From Bacteroidota bacterium (GTDB taxonomy: Bacteria; Bacteroidota; Bacteroidia; Flavobacteriales; Weeksellaceae): DNA of 64,000 nucleotides. Positions 25,656 through 33,920 of this stretch are shown here, one piece after another (positions within the stretch are counted from its first letter, which is position 1; every line of letters starts with the position of its first letter). The DNA lies in contig JAEWIR010000045.1 of NCBI GenBank assembly GCA_023386965.1, positions 1-64,000 of the forward strand, read 5' to 3'. A program made the translations under genes and the position numbers. The notes below the pieces were generated by a model. The model was not told the DNA's origin, did not search any database, and saw only the letters and a program-made list of their open reading frames with translations.

Positions 25656-26246
25656 ATGAAATCTAAATCGGACAGTTCACTAATATCACAGTATCAGTCG
25701 GGTGACGAAAAAGCACTTGCTGTACTTATCGAAAGACATCAGAACGAATTATATTCCTATATATTTTATAAGGTAATGGATTCGGATCTGGCTAATGACA
25801 TTTTCCAGGATGCATTCATGAAAATTATCGTCACGCTGAAAAGCGGAAAGTATAATGAAGAAGGCAAGTTTATTCTTTGGGCGAAGCGTATCTCGCATAA
25901 CCTCATCATCGATCATTACAGGTTAAAAGCCAAGCACAATAAAGTTTCCGAAACTTCCTATGACAACGAGGAGTTCTCCATCTTCGACCTTATCCGTGAG
26001 CAGGAGGAGAATATAGAAGAGCGCTTGGTAACACAGCAAATCCACAGTGACCTTTTCAAACTGCTGGAATTTCTGCCCGAAAACCAACAGGAGGTAATCA
26101 GGCTCCGCTTCTTCGACGGGCTAAGTTTCAAGGAAATTGCCGACCAGACGGACAGCAGTATCAATACCACCTTGGGTAGGGTGAGGTATGCGCTCATCAA
26201 CCTGAGAAAAATCATGGAGGAAAACAGGATTATTCTCACCAGGTAG
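25656..26246 (+). CDS. RNA polymerase sigma-70 family (ECF-type) sigma factor
   Basis: 196 aa. Sigma-2 region with NDIFQDAFMKII and the RISHNLIIDHYR segment, then an acidic linker and a sigma-4 region (LPENQQEVIRLRFFDGLSFKEIA ... TLGRVRYALINLRK, split here by the length limit). No anti-sigma factor gene is adjacent; instead a 44-aa gene follows 51 bases downstream. Its stimulus and targets are not visible. Confidence 0.88.
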   Translation: MKSKSDSSLISQYQSGDEKALAVLIERHQNELYSYIFYKVMDSDLANDIFQDAFMKIIVTLKSGKYNEEGKFILWAKRISHNLIIDHYRLKAKHNKVSETSYDNEEFSIFDLIREQEENIEERLVTQQIHSDLFKLLEFLPENQQEVIRLRFFDGLSFKEIADQTDSSINTTLGRVRYALINLRKIMEENRIILTR

Positions 26247-26297
26247 CAATATTTTTAAAATTACGGCGTTTTTCAGGTAAACCAAATACTCAAGCCT

Positions 26298-26432
26298 ATG
26301 AAAAAAAATGACACCTTAAACGCCAAACTTTTGAAACCCAGAAAATCCACGGTCAGCTTCCTCCTTAACTTCTCCAAGAGCATTATTGTTCTTAAAACCA
26401 GAACTAAAGTGGTTGCCGTTTCGCGAAACTGA
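26298..26432 (+). CDS. 44-aa conserved-looking basic peptide next to sigma factor
   Basis: ATG 26298 to TGA 26432 encodes a 44-residue basic protein beginning MKKNDTLNAKLLKPRKST and ending with a KTRTKV segment. From memory, similar short proteins with PRKSTVSFLLNFSKS-like cores follow sigma factor genes in related flavobacteria. It has an amphipathic centre but no signal peptide or TM helix. A small partner of the sigma factor or of ribosomal/RNA components is possible; the function is unknown. It overlaps no other real gene. Confidence 0.6.
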   Translation: MKKNDTLNAKLLKPRKSTVSFLLNFSKSIIVLKTRTKVVAVSRN

Positions 26433-26457
26433 TTTCAAAAACCTAATTTTGTGCTGT

Positions 26458-27153
26458 ATGAAAATGCAGCACATTTTTTTTGACCTGGACAATACCCTGT
26501 GGGACCACCGCAGGAACGCCTATCTCACCCTGCAGGAAATTTATTCACGCGAAAGGGTGCAGGAACGCTACAGCATAGGCTTTGAGGAATTCCATAAAGA
26601 ATATTTTACCATCAATGAAAGGCTTTGGGCTCAGATCCGTGATGGCGAGATTGATAAAGAGCATCTGCGGAAGCATCGCTTCTATGATTCTTTCCTGTTC
26701 TTTGGAATTGATGATTTTGAGCTCGCTCAGGTATTTGAACATAATTTCCTGGACGAGATCCTGAATTATAATGACCTTGTAGACGGGACCTTTGAACTTC
26801 TGGAATATCTCTCCGGTAAAGGGTATACCCTGCATATCCTATCTAATGGTTTTGAAGAGGTGACCTACAGAAAGTGCGAACTTTCCGGGATAAAGAACTA
26901 TTTCGCGACCATTACAAGTGCCGATGAGCTTAACATCCGAAAACCGCATCCTGAAATATATGGTCATGCCCTTCAAAAGGCCGGTGCTGCCGTGGGAGAA
27001 TCGATGATGATTGGTGATGACTGGGTGGCCGACGTGGAGGGAGGAAAAGCGTTTGGACTAAAGGTCGTTTTCTTTGATGTTTTTGATGACAAATATACCG
27101 CCGAAGGTGTAACTGTAATCCGCCATCTTTCCGAACTGAAACAGTTGCTTTAA
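26458..27153 (+). CDS. HAD-family hydrolase, YjjG-like nucleotidase
   Basis: 231 aa from ATG 26458 (MKMQHIFFDLDNTLWDH); the longer open frame upstream overlaps the 44-aa gene. HAD motifs: DLDNT with nucleophile Asp, SNG (ILSNGFEE), the Lys of NIRKPHPEIY, and the Asp pair of MIGDDWVADVEGG. Members of this YjjG-like group dephosphorylate non-canonical pyrimidine nucleotides. A terminator follows four bases after the stop. Confidence 0.85.
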   Translation: MKMQHIFFDLDNTLWDHRRNAYLTLQEIYSRERVQERYSIGFEEFHKEYFTINERLWAQIRDGEIDKEHLRKHRFYDSFLFFGIDDFELAQVFEHNFLDEILNYNDLVDGTFELLEYLSGKGYTLHILSNGFEEVTYRKCELSGIKNYFATITSADELNIRKPHPEIYGHALQKAGAAVGESMMIGDDWVADVEGGKAFGLKVVFFDVFDDKYTAEGVTVIRHLSELKQLL

Positions 27154-27156
27154 ACC

Positions 27157-27193
27157 AAAAAAATATCCTTCACAGCGGAAGGATATTTTTTTT
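27157..27193. terminator. Bidirectional terminator between HAD and PEGA genes
   Basis: A 14-bp stem AAAAAAATATCCTT (27157-27170) with AAGGATATTTTTTT (27179-27192) and an 8-base loop. T-runs on both strands fit termination of the two convergent genes. Confidence 0.85.
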
Positions 27194-27206
27194 AGCATCA
27201 ATTTTT

Positions 27207-27584
27207 TTATTTAGCTTCCAGCTCTACTTCGTAGGTTTTCTTTTGATATTTTGTGAGGGAGCCTGTGGCCGCATCAACTGCAACGCCAATTGCTCCACCA
27301 ATAAGAATGTTTACAAGGGTTACCGGATTGAAAGTCTTTTCCAATTTAACACTTTGATCCTGATAACCGTCAAGTTTAAGCTCTGCGGTGGATTTGGATA
27401 AGGTGCGCTGCACGGTTACGTTACACGGAGTCTTGCACTTTTCAACGTTTTTTACAAATACGCTGGCTCCGGAGGGATTGGAGGTGAAGGAAACATCATC
27501 ACTTGTACCTGTCAATATAGTGGCACAGGATACGGAAGACATTCCGATTAGGATCAGAAAAAGTAGATTTCTTTTTTTCATCAA
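27207..27584 (-). CDS. PEGA-like lipoprotein
   Basis: 125 aa. Signal peptide with a lipobox (MSSVSCATIL). The body has the PEGA-type pattern of a beta-sandwich repeat: FTSNPSGASVFVKN, CKTPCNVTVQR and ELKLDGYQDQ. A hydrophobic Gly-rich patch NILIGGAIGVAVDAATG sits near residue 95. Such small lipoproteins are probably outer-membrane proteins binding cell-wall sugar or other proteins; no specific function is known. Confidence 0.7.
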   Translation of the reverse strand: MMKKRNLLFLILIGMSSVSCATILTGTSDDVSFTSNPSGASVFVKNVEKCKTPCNVTVQRTLSKSTAELKLDGYQDQSVKLEKTFNPVTLVNILIGGAIGVAVDAATGSLTKYQKKTYEVELEAK

Positions 27585-27637
27585 GGTTTAGTTATTGTTT
27601 TGTTATATTTAAAAGTGAGTCTGCAAGCATCTGCCTC

Positions 27638-28606
27638 TTACATTCCAAGGCTTTGTCTGGCTCTCTGAAGTGTACTGGCGGCAATCTTCCTCGTTTTTTC
27701 CGCTCCTTCCTGAAGTTTCTGTTCCAGTTCTTCCAGGTTGTCCATATAATAGGCAAAGAGCTCGCGCTCACGTGAAAATTTGGTTAGGATCAGTTCCAGC
27801 AACGCATTCTTAGCATGTCCGTAACCGAAATTACCTGCAAGGTATTTTTCTTCCAGTGCAGAAGTTTCTTCCGCTGTTGCGATTAACTTATAGATGGCGA
27901 AAACCTTGTCTGTCTCCGGATCCTTAGGCTCCTCCAGTGTTCTGGAATCCGTTTCAATGGCCATGATCTGTTTTTTAAGCTGCTTTTCCGGCAGGAAAAT
28001 ATTGATGATATTCCCTCTGGATTTGGACATTTTCTGACCATCGGTGCCGGGAACATATTTGGTGTCCTCCTGCAGTTCTGCCTGGGGAAGTACAAAGACC
28101 TCACCCATCTGATTATTAAACCGTGCACCCATATCTCTCGCCATTTCCAGGTGCTGCAGCTGGTCTTTGCCTACAGGTACCACTTCGGCATCGTACAGCA
28201 GGATGTCTGCGGCCATCAGTACAGGATAGGTAAACAGTCCGGCATTCACGTCGGCCAGGCGGTCGGCCTTATCTTTGAAAGAATGAGCCAATGTTAGCCG
28301 CTGATAGGGAAAGAAACAGGAAAGGTACCAGGAGAGTTCGCAAACCTCCGGAATATCACTTTGGCGGTAAAAGTAGGTTTTGTCCGTATCTAGTCCGCAG
28401 GCCAGCCACGCGGCTGCGATTTCATAGGTATTCCTTTTCAGTTCCTCAGCATCTTTTATCTGAGTCAGCGAATGCATGTTCGCGATAAACAGAAAAGATT
28501 CGTTCTCCGCTTTTTTGGAGAGTTCAATAGCTGGAATAATGGCTCCGAGTAAATTGCCCAGATGAGGCGTTCCGGTAGCCTGGATTCCCGTTAGGATTCG
28601 TGACAT
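27638..28606 (-). CDS. trpS: Tryptophanyl-tRNA synthetase
   Basis: 322 aa. Class I aminoacyl-tRNA synthetase. HIGH-type motif TPHLGNLLG near the N-terminus (GIQATGTPHLGN), the DILLYDAEVVPVGKDQLQHLE segment of bacterial TrpRS (longer than shown here), and the KMSKS motif (GQKMSKSRGN). Length is normal. No leader peptide or T-box is visible. Confidence 0.95.
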   Translation of the reverse strand: MSRILTGIQATGTPHLGNLLGAIIPAIELSKKAENESFLFIANMHSLTQIKDAEELKRNTYEIAAAWLACGLDTDKTYFYRQSDIPEVCELSWYLSCFFPYQRLTLAHSFKDKADRLADVNAGLFTYPVLMAADILLYDAEVVPVGKDQLQHLEMARDMGARFNNQMGEVFVLPQAELQEDTKYVPGTDGQKMSKSRGNIINIFLPEKQLKKQIMAIETDSRTLEEPKDPETDKVFAIYKLIATAEETSALEEKYLAGNFGYGHAKNALLELILTKFSRERELFAYYMDNLEELEQKLQEGAEKTRKIAASTLQRARQSLGM

Positions 28607-28645
28607 TGAAGCAGTTATTAAGGTTGATCTTTAAAGTGAGGCATT

Positions 28646-29284
28646 TTAGAAGTCCAGTCCCTCGGGAAAGGCTTTCTTGCGGAATATCAGCAGGAAAATG
28701 GCGCCAACAGTGATTGCCGAATCGGCCACATTGAAGATGTATTTAAAGAACTCAATGTGCTTGCCGCCGATTAAAGGCCAGTCGGCAGGTACATACCAGT
28801 CTACAAGCGGAAAGTGAAACATATCCACCACACAGCCTTTCATAAATGTAGAGTATCCGTTGCCGAATTCCACCACTTTTGAAATTCCGCCATAATCAAT
28901 CCAGCGCTGCACGCCTTCGTCATACACCGTACCGCTGTCAAAGATCAGTCCGTAGAACATACCGTCTATGAGGTTGCCAATGGCACCTGCGAAGATCATT
29001 GACATTGGAATCAAAAGGTAGTTGGAGGCACCCTGCTTCAGCCATTTCCGGAACAGGTATACCATTCCTCCAATAAGGAAAATACGAATCAGCACGAGTA
29101 AATATTTTCCCAGCAGTCCACCGAAGTGGAATCCGTAAGCCATCCCGGGGTTCTCCACAAAAGTGAGTTTGAATCCGGGCATTACATCTACGCTTTCACC
29201 CAGATGAAAGTTGGTTTTGATATAGAACTTGGAAATTTGGTCAATTAAAAGGATGATGATGGTGATGAATGCGATCTTCTTCAT
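28646..29284 (-). CDS. lspA: Lipoprotein signal peptidase
   Basis: 212 aa, about 45 aa longer than proteobacterial LspA because of an insertion between the two catalytic Asp motifs (around 125-175), usual in Bacteroidota. Four TM segments; catalytic Asp in GNLIDGMF and in FNVADSAITVG. It cleaves prolipoproteins such as LptE and BamD of this window. The start overlaps the stop of the next upstream gene (TAATG). Confidence 0.93.
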   Translation of the reverse strand: MKKIAFITIIILLIDQISKFYIKTNFHLGESVDVMPGFKLTFVENPGMAYGFHFGGLLGKYLLVLIRIFLIGGMVYLFRKWLKQGASNYLLIPMSMIFAGAIGNLIDGMFYGLIFDSGTVYDEGVQRWIDYGGISKVVEFGNGYSTFMKGCVVDMFHFPLVDWYVPADWPLIGGKHIEFFKYIFNVADSAITVGAIFLLIFRKKAFPEGLDF

Positions 29285-29484
29285 TATTCCCCTGTCTTTG
29301 GTTTATCCCTGAAACTGCCTGATGGTCTGCCGGATTTTTTTTCTCCTGATCGGCCTTCGGAAGCCGAACGCGGTTTCAGTGTCCGGTTATGAAATTTTTC
29401 GTATTTAATTCCCATTTCCTTCATCACGCTTTTCAGCGCGTTCAGTTCCATCTGGTTCTTGGGGTGAACGATTAGTGATTCCAT
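29284..29484 (-). CDS. Small protein of the DUF2683 type
   Basis: 66 aa from ATG 29484 (MESLIVHPKNQMELNALK); the longer frame upstream overlaps the next gene. It begins with the short segment IVHPKNQMELNALKSVMKEMG found in DUF2683-like proteins, and ends in a basic, disordered tail rich in Arg, Ser and Gly. It overlaps lspA by one base (TAATG). DNA- or antitoxin-like roles have been suggested for such proteins but nothing shows this here. Confidence 0.65.
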   Translation of the reverse strand: MESLIVHPKNQMELNALKSVMKEMGIKYEKFHNRTLKPRSASEGRSGEKKSGRPSGSFRDKPKTGE

Positions 29485-29491
29485 TTGATTT

Positions 29492-29734
29492 TTATTTTTT
29501 TGAAAGTTCCTCCAGCCTCTTTCTTTCCTTTTCAGTGAGATCTGCGGTGCCGTTTTTACCCATTTTATCCAGTAACCGGTCAATTTCCAGCTCCCGTGCT
29601 CTTCTTTCTGCATTAAAACGGTCGTCTATAGAAGTGAACTTCCCGCTTCTGCCACCAGATTGTTTTGTGGAGTATTTCCTGAAGCAATAAATGATAAATG
29701 CAAGTGTGGCAATAATCAGTATGGCTTCCAGCAT
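29492..29734 (-). CDS. Small membrane-anchored protein with charged tail
   Basis: 80 aa. One N-terminal TM helix (AILIIATLAFIIYCF), then a charged segment ending in TEKERKRLEELSKK. The tail resembles the C-terminal extension seen on some Bacteroidota rhomboid proteases, but there is no protease domain. It is in the lspA run, seven bases before the DUF2683-like gene. The function is unknown. Confidence 0.55.
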   Translation of the reverse strand: MLEAILIIATLAFIIYCFRKYSTKQSGGRSGKFTSIDDRFNAERRARELEIDRLLDKMGKNGTADLTEKERKRLEELSKK

Positions 29735-29823
29735 TCAGTGTTATTTTAAAATTGAAATAGGTTTATAATGCACCGTTTATTTCACATTACAAACCTATTC
29801 GGTTAATTATCAGAAAACTTGTT

Positions 29824-30204
29824 TTACCTCTGAAGATTTTTTGCTTCAATGCTTAGTGTGGCGTGCGGTACAGCCCGCAGACGCTCCTTTCCAATGAGTT
29901 TGCCTGTGACGCGGCAGATTCCGTAAGTCTTGTTCTCTATACGGATAAGCGCATTTTTCAGATCGCGGACGAATTTCTCCTGTCTGCCCGCCAGAATTGC
30001 ATTCTGCTCTTTACTGAGGGTTTCTGCGCCTTCTTCAAAAGCCTTGAAGGTAGGTGAGGTGTCATCGGTACCGTTATTCTGATCGTTGATGAAGCTCTCG
30101 CGGATGAGCATTAAATCCTTTTCTGCTTTTTCTATTTTTTGCTGAATAAGTTCCTTAAACTCCTTCAGGTCTGTGTCACTATAGCGTTGTCTTTCTTCTG
30201 CCAT
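29824..30204 (-). CDS. TraR/DksA-family protein with degraded zinc finger
   Basis: 126 aa. N-terminal coiled-coil (FKELIQQKIEKAEKDLMLI) and a C-terminal DksA-like finger region YGICRVTGKLIGKERL ... PHATLSIEAK. Only one of the four zinc-binding Cys remains; the others are Thr/Gly, His/Ala-type and Ala. This variant still has the acidic coil tip region (NNGTDDTSPT) thought to enter the secondary channel of RNA polymerase. It lies upstream of lspA-side genes and follows ileS in the same direction. Confidence 0.8.
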   Translation of the reverse strand: MAEERQRYSDTDLKEFKELIQQKIEKAEKDLMLIRESFINDQNNGTDDTSPTFKAFEEGAETLSKEQNAILAGRQEKFVRDLKNALIRIENKTYGICRVTGKLIGKERLRAVPHATLSIEAKNLQR

Positions 30205-30276
30205 TATGTTATTTTTTTATGTTTCTTCTTCCGTGACTGATGGATATTCCAATCGAAAACCATATGCCGGAAGCGG

Positions 30277-33200
30277 TCAAATCCTGTTTACAAATACTTT
30301 AAATTTTATTTCATCGATCTCAATTTCATTGAAATTCGAAAGTGAATTTACAATTTCTATTTTATCTGACAATACTTCCTCCGAAATATACTGATTATTG
30401 TTAATAAGTTCGGCTTCAAACGGTGAATTTTCTTCAATCTGTATCCTAATCCTGTCGGTTAGGTCGAAGTTCTTTTCCTTTCTCAGATTCTGTATCCTGT
30501 TGATGAATTCACGTGCAATTCCTTCGGCTTTAAGTTCCTCCGTAAGTGTGAGGTCCAGTGCCACAGTCAGCTTGCCTTCGCTCGCTACTGTCCAGCCCGG
30601 GATGTCTTTTGTGAAGATTTCGACATCGTCCAGCATGATTTCATGACCTTCAATGGTCATCTTTCCGTCTTTCTCCAGTGTGGCTATCTGTTCTGAGGTC
30701 ATGGCGGAGATCTGTGATCCAACCACTTTCATATCCTTGCCCAGTTTTGCGCCTAGCGTTTTAAAATTGGGCTTAATTTGTTTCACGATCAGATGTGAAG
30801 CTTCCTCAGCGTTTATCAGAACCAGTTCTTTTACATTGACCTCCTGCTTGATCAGTTCCGAAACTGCCTTGATCTGCGTTTCACTTTTGGCATCCAGAAC
30901 CGGTACCATCACTTTTTGGAGTGGCTGCCGAACCTTCAGGTTCTCTTTTTTCCTAAGTGAGAAAACCATTGACGTAATCTGCTGCGCCAGGTGGGTTTTT
31001 TCTACAAGATCCTGGTCAATAAGCTGCTCATCGGCTGTTGGGAAATCAGTCAGATGTACGGAATCGGCGCTGTTCTTCCCGGTGCTGCTGTTCAGGTCCT
31101 GATAAAGTCTGTCCATAAAGAACGGCGCAATGGGAGCTGAAATTTTAGCTACGGTTTCCAGGCAGGTATAAAGAGTCTGGTACGCTGAAATCTTATCTTC
31201 AGAATACTCTCCTTTCCAGAACCGTCTTCTGCAAAGCCTTACGTACCAGTTGCTCAGGTTGTCGTTAACGAAGTTATTGATGGCGCGGGCTACCTTTGTG
31301 GGTTCGTAGTCATTATAGAATTCGGTGACCTCTTTTACCAGAAGGTTGAGTTCCGAAAGGATCCAGCGGTCAATTTCCGGACGGTCTTCCATGTCTTTTT
31401 CAGAGTAGGTAAATCCATCTACATTGGCATACAGCGCGAAGAATGAATAGGTGTTGTAGAGTGTACCGAAGAACTTCCTTCTCACCTCGTCAATTCCTTC
31501 TACATCAAACTTCAGGTTTTCCCAGGGATTTGCGTTGGCGATCATGTACCAGCGCGTTGCATCGGGACCATACTTTTCAAGAGTTTCAAAAGGATCAACG
31601 GCATTACCCAAACGCTTGGACATTTTTTGACCGTTTTTATCGAGAACCAGCCCGTTCGACATTACATTTTTATACGCTACAGAATCGAAAACTGCTGTTC
31701 CAATTGCGTGAAGTGTATAGAACCAACCTCTCGTCTGATCCACACCTTCTGCGATAAAGTCAGCCGGGAAAGCTTTTCTTTCGTCAATCAGTTCTTTGTT
31801 TTCAAAAGGATAATGAAGTTGTGCATAAGGCATCGATCCCGAATCAAACCATACGTCAATAAGATCGGCTTCACGCCTCATTGGCTTACCGGATTCTGAA
31901 ACCAAAATGATTTCATCCACGATATTCTTATGAAGATCAATTTTAGCATAATTCTCTGCCGACATATCTCCTGTTTCAAAGCCCTCAAACGGATTTTTGT
32001 CCATTAGTCCAGCTTCAATGGATTTCTGAATCTCACTCATCAGTTCCTCCACAGAACCGATGATGATTTCTTCTTTCAGGTCTTCCGTTCTCCAGATAGG
32101 CAAGGGGATGCCCCAATATCTTGAGCGGGACAGGTTCCAGTCATTTACATTTTCCAGCCAGTTGGCAAAACGGCCTTCACCGGTGGACTTAGGTTTCCAG
32201 TTGATCGACTGGTTCAGTTCCACCAAACGGTCTTTTACAGCAGTCATCTTCACAAACCAGGAATCCAGCGGATAATAAAGCACCGGTTTGTCGGTTCTCC
32301 AGCAGTGTGGATAGCTGTGAACATATTTTTCCACTTTAAAGGCTTTGTTTTCGGTCTTTAGAAGGATAGCGAGTTCTACATCCCAGGATTTCTCGGGAGC
32401 GGTTCCGGACTCGTAATATTCGTTTTTTATATATTTTCCGGCAAAAAGTTCCGGAGTTTGGCCGCCTTCAATAAATTTCCCCTGAAGATCCACAAGAGGA
32501 ACAGAATTGCCGTTTTCATCCTTCACGAGCATGGGCGAAATTCCGTTTTCCTTCGCTACACGTGCATCATCAGCACCGAAAGTCGGTGCGATGTGTACGA
32601 TTCCGGTACCGTCTTCGGTGGTTACAAAATCACCAACGATTACTTTGAAAGCGTTTTCCGGATTTTCAGCAGGCAGAAACCAGGGAACGAGCTGCTCGTA
32701 ATCTGTTCCGGCTAAATCTTCACCAGCTAATTCAGCGATGATTTTAAAAGGAATAGTTTTACTTTCCGCGGTGTAATTGGCAAAATCTTCGTCAGTTCTT
32801 TCGGCATATTTCTTACCGAAATTTTTTTGCAGAAGTACTTTGGCCAGAATGATATTGACAGGCTCAAAAGTATACTGATTGAAGGTTTTCACCAGGACAT
32901 ACTCAATGTCCTTTCCTACGGCCAAAGCGGTGTTGGAAGGTAAGGTCCATGGAGTGGTCGTCCACGCGAGAATATGAATCGGCAGTTGGTTTGATGAACC
33001 TGCCGCAGCATCGAATTCTTCCCAGTGAAGCGCGCCGCCACAACTTGCGCCGGCAATTTCACCGGTATCAATGGATGCCTGATTTTTATTTATTTTCTGA
33101 GTTGCCTTGTCTGAAAGTTTCTTAACCTTAAACTGAGCAACTACTGTGGTGTCACTTACATCACGGTACGTTCCCGGCTGGTTCAGTTCATGTGAACTTA

Positions 33201-33768
33201 AACCGGTGCCTGCCGCTGGTGAATAGGGTTGGATGGTGTAGCCTTTGTACAGCAGTTTTTTGTCGTAAAGTTGCTTCAGAAGCCACCATACCGTTTCCAT
33301 GTATTTTGGTTCGTAGGTGATGTACGGGTCTTCAAGGTCCACCCAATAACCAATCTTTTCCGTAAGGTCGTTCCAAACATCTGTGTAGCGCATCACGGCA
33401 TCACGGCAGGCCTGGTTATAATCCTCAACAGAAATTTTCTTACCGATGTCTTCTTTGGTGATTCCAAGTTCTTTCTCAACACCAAGCTCAATAGGTAAAC
33501 CATGGGTGTCCCAACCCGCCTTGCGAAAAACCTGTTTTCCGTTCTGGGTCTGATAACGGCAGAAGATGTCCTTCAGCGCGCGGGCCATCACGTGGTGGAT
33601 ACCCGGCATTCCGTTCGCAGAGGGTGGACCTTCATAAAAAACATATTCAGGCTGTCCTTCCCGAATCTGCACTGATTTCCTGAAAGTTTCATGCTGATTC
33701 CAGTACTCCGAAACACTTGCAGCCACAGCAGTAAGGTCCAGGTTTTTATATTCGTTAAACTTCTTCAT
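30277..33768 (-). CDS. ileS: Isoleucyl-tRNA synthetase
   Basis: 1163 aa from ATG 33768 (MKKFNEYKNLDLT). Class I synthetase: HIGH-type motif GMPGIHHVMAR, connective peptide editing domain with WTTTPWTLPSN and TEDGTGIVHIAPTFG, and KMSKRLGN. The long C-terminal part and the lack of a terminal Cys-rich zinc finger place it in the large type-2 (eukaryote-like) IleS class common in Bacteroidota. Upstream TTG codons would lengthen the protein by five residues and are less likely. Confidence 0.95.
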   Translation of the reverse strand: MKKFNEYKNLDLTAVAASVSEYWNQHETFRKSVQIREGQPEYVFYEGPPSANGMPGIHHVMARALKDIFCRYQTQNGKQVFRKAGWDTHGLPIELGVEKELGITKEDIGKKISVEDYNQACRDAVMRYTDVWNDLTEKIGYWVDLEDPYITYEPKYMETVWWLLKQLYDKKLLYKGYTIQPYSPAAGTGLSSHELNQPGTYRDVSDTTVVAQFKVKKLSDKATQKINKNQASIDTGEIAGASCGGALHWEEFDAAAGSSNQLPIHILAWTTTPWTLPSNTALAVGKDIEYVLVKTFNQYTFEPVNIILAKVLLQKNFGKKYAERTDEDFANYTAESKTIPFKIIAELAGEDLAGTDYEQLVPWFLPAENPENAFKVIVGDFVTTEDGTGIVHIAPTFGADDARVAKENGISPMLVKDENGNSVPLVDLQGKFIEGGQTPELFAGKYIKNEYYESGTAPEKSWDVELAILLKTENKAFKVEKYVHSYPHCWRTDKPVLYYPLDSWFVKMTAVKDRLVELNQSINWKPKSTGEGRFANWLENVNDWNLSRSRYWGIPLPIWRTEDLKEEIIIGSVEELMSEIQKSIEAGLMDKNPFEGFETGDMSAENYAKIDLHKNIVDEIILVSESGKPMRREADLIDVWFDSGSMPYAQLHYPFENKELIDERKAFPADFIAEGVDQTRGWFYTLHAIGTAVFDSVAYKNVMSNGLVLDKNGQKMSKRLGNAVDPFETLEKYGPDATRWYMIANANPWENLKFDVEGIDEVRRKFFGTLYNTYSFFALYANVDGFTYSEKDMEDRPEIDRWILSELNLLVKEVTEFYNDYEPTKVARAINNFVNDNLSNWYVRLCRRRFWKGEYSEDKISAYQTLYTCLETVAKISAPIAPFFMDRLYQDLNSSTGKNSADSVHLTDFPTADEQLIDQDLVEKTHLAQQITSMVFSLRKKENLKVRQPLQKVMVPVLDAKSETQIKAVSELIKQEVNVKELVLINAEEASHLIVKQIKPNFKTLGAKLGKDMKVVGSQISAMTSEQIATLEKDGKMTIEGHEIMLDDVEIFTKDIPGWTVASEGKLTVALDLTLTEELKAEGIAREFINRIQNLRKEKNFDLTDRIRIQIEENSPFEAELINNNQYISEEVLSDKIEIVNSLSNFNEIEIDEIKFKVFVNRI

Positions 33769-33886
33769 TTTCAGTAAGTTCAATTAGAATGATCCTAATT
33801 ATTTTAAGTTTGCGAATATAGCGTTTTTTGACGTAAAATTGACGGGTAGTGTGCAGGTTTTTAGCCCTGTTCAGCGTAAAAAAATG

Positions 33887-33894
33887 TATTTTTG
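33887..33894 (+). promoter_or_regulatory. Putative -7 element of the acyl ligase gene
   Basis: TATTTTTG matches TAnnTTTG, 26 bases before the TTG start at 33921. Its position within the longer open frame supports the short start. A second box, TAAGTTTG, lies at 33805-33812. Confidence 0.45.
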
Positions 33895-33920
33895 AACACA
33901 TTTTTCCTAAAGATACCAAT

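Noticed and set aside
33849..33920. N-terminal extension of the acyl ligase
   Set aside because: The extension contains a perfect -7 box at 33887 and has no family resemblance; the TTG at 33921 gives the expected N-terminus.
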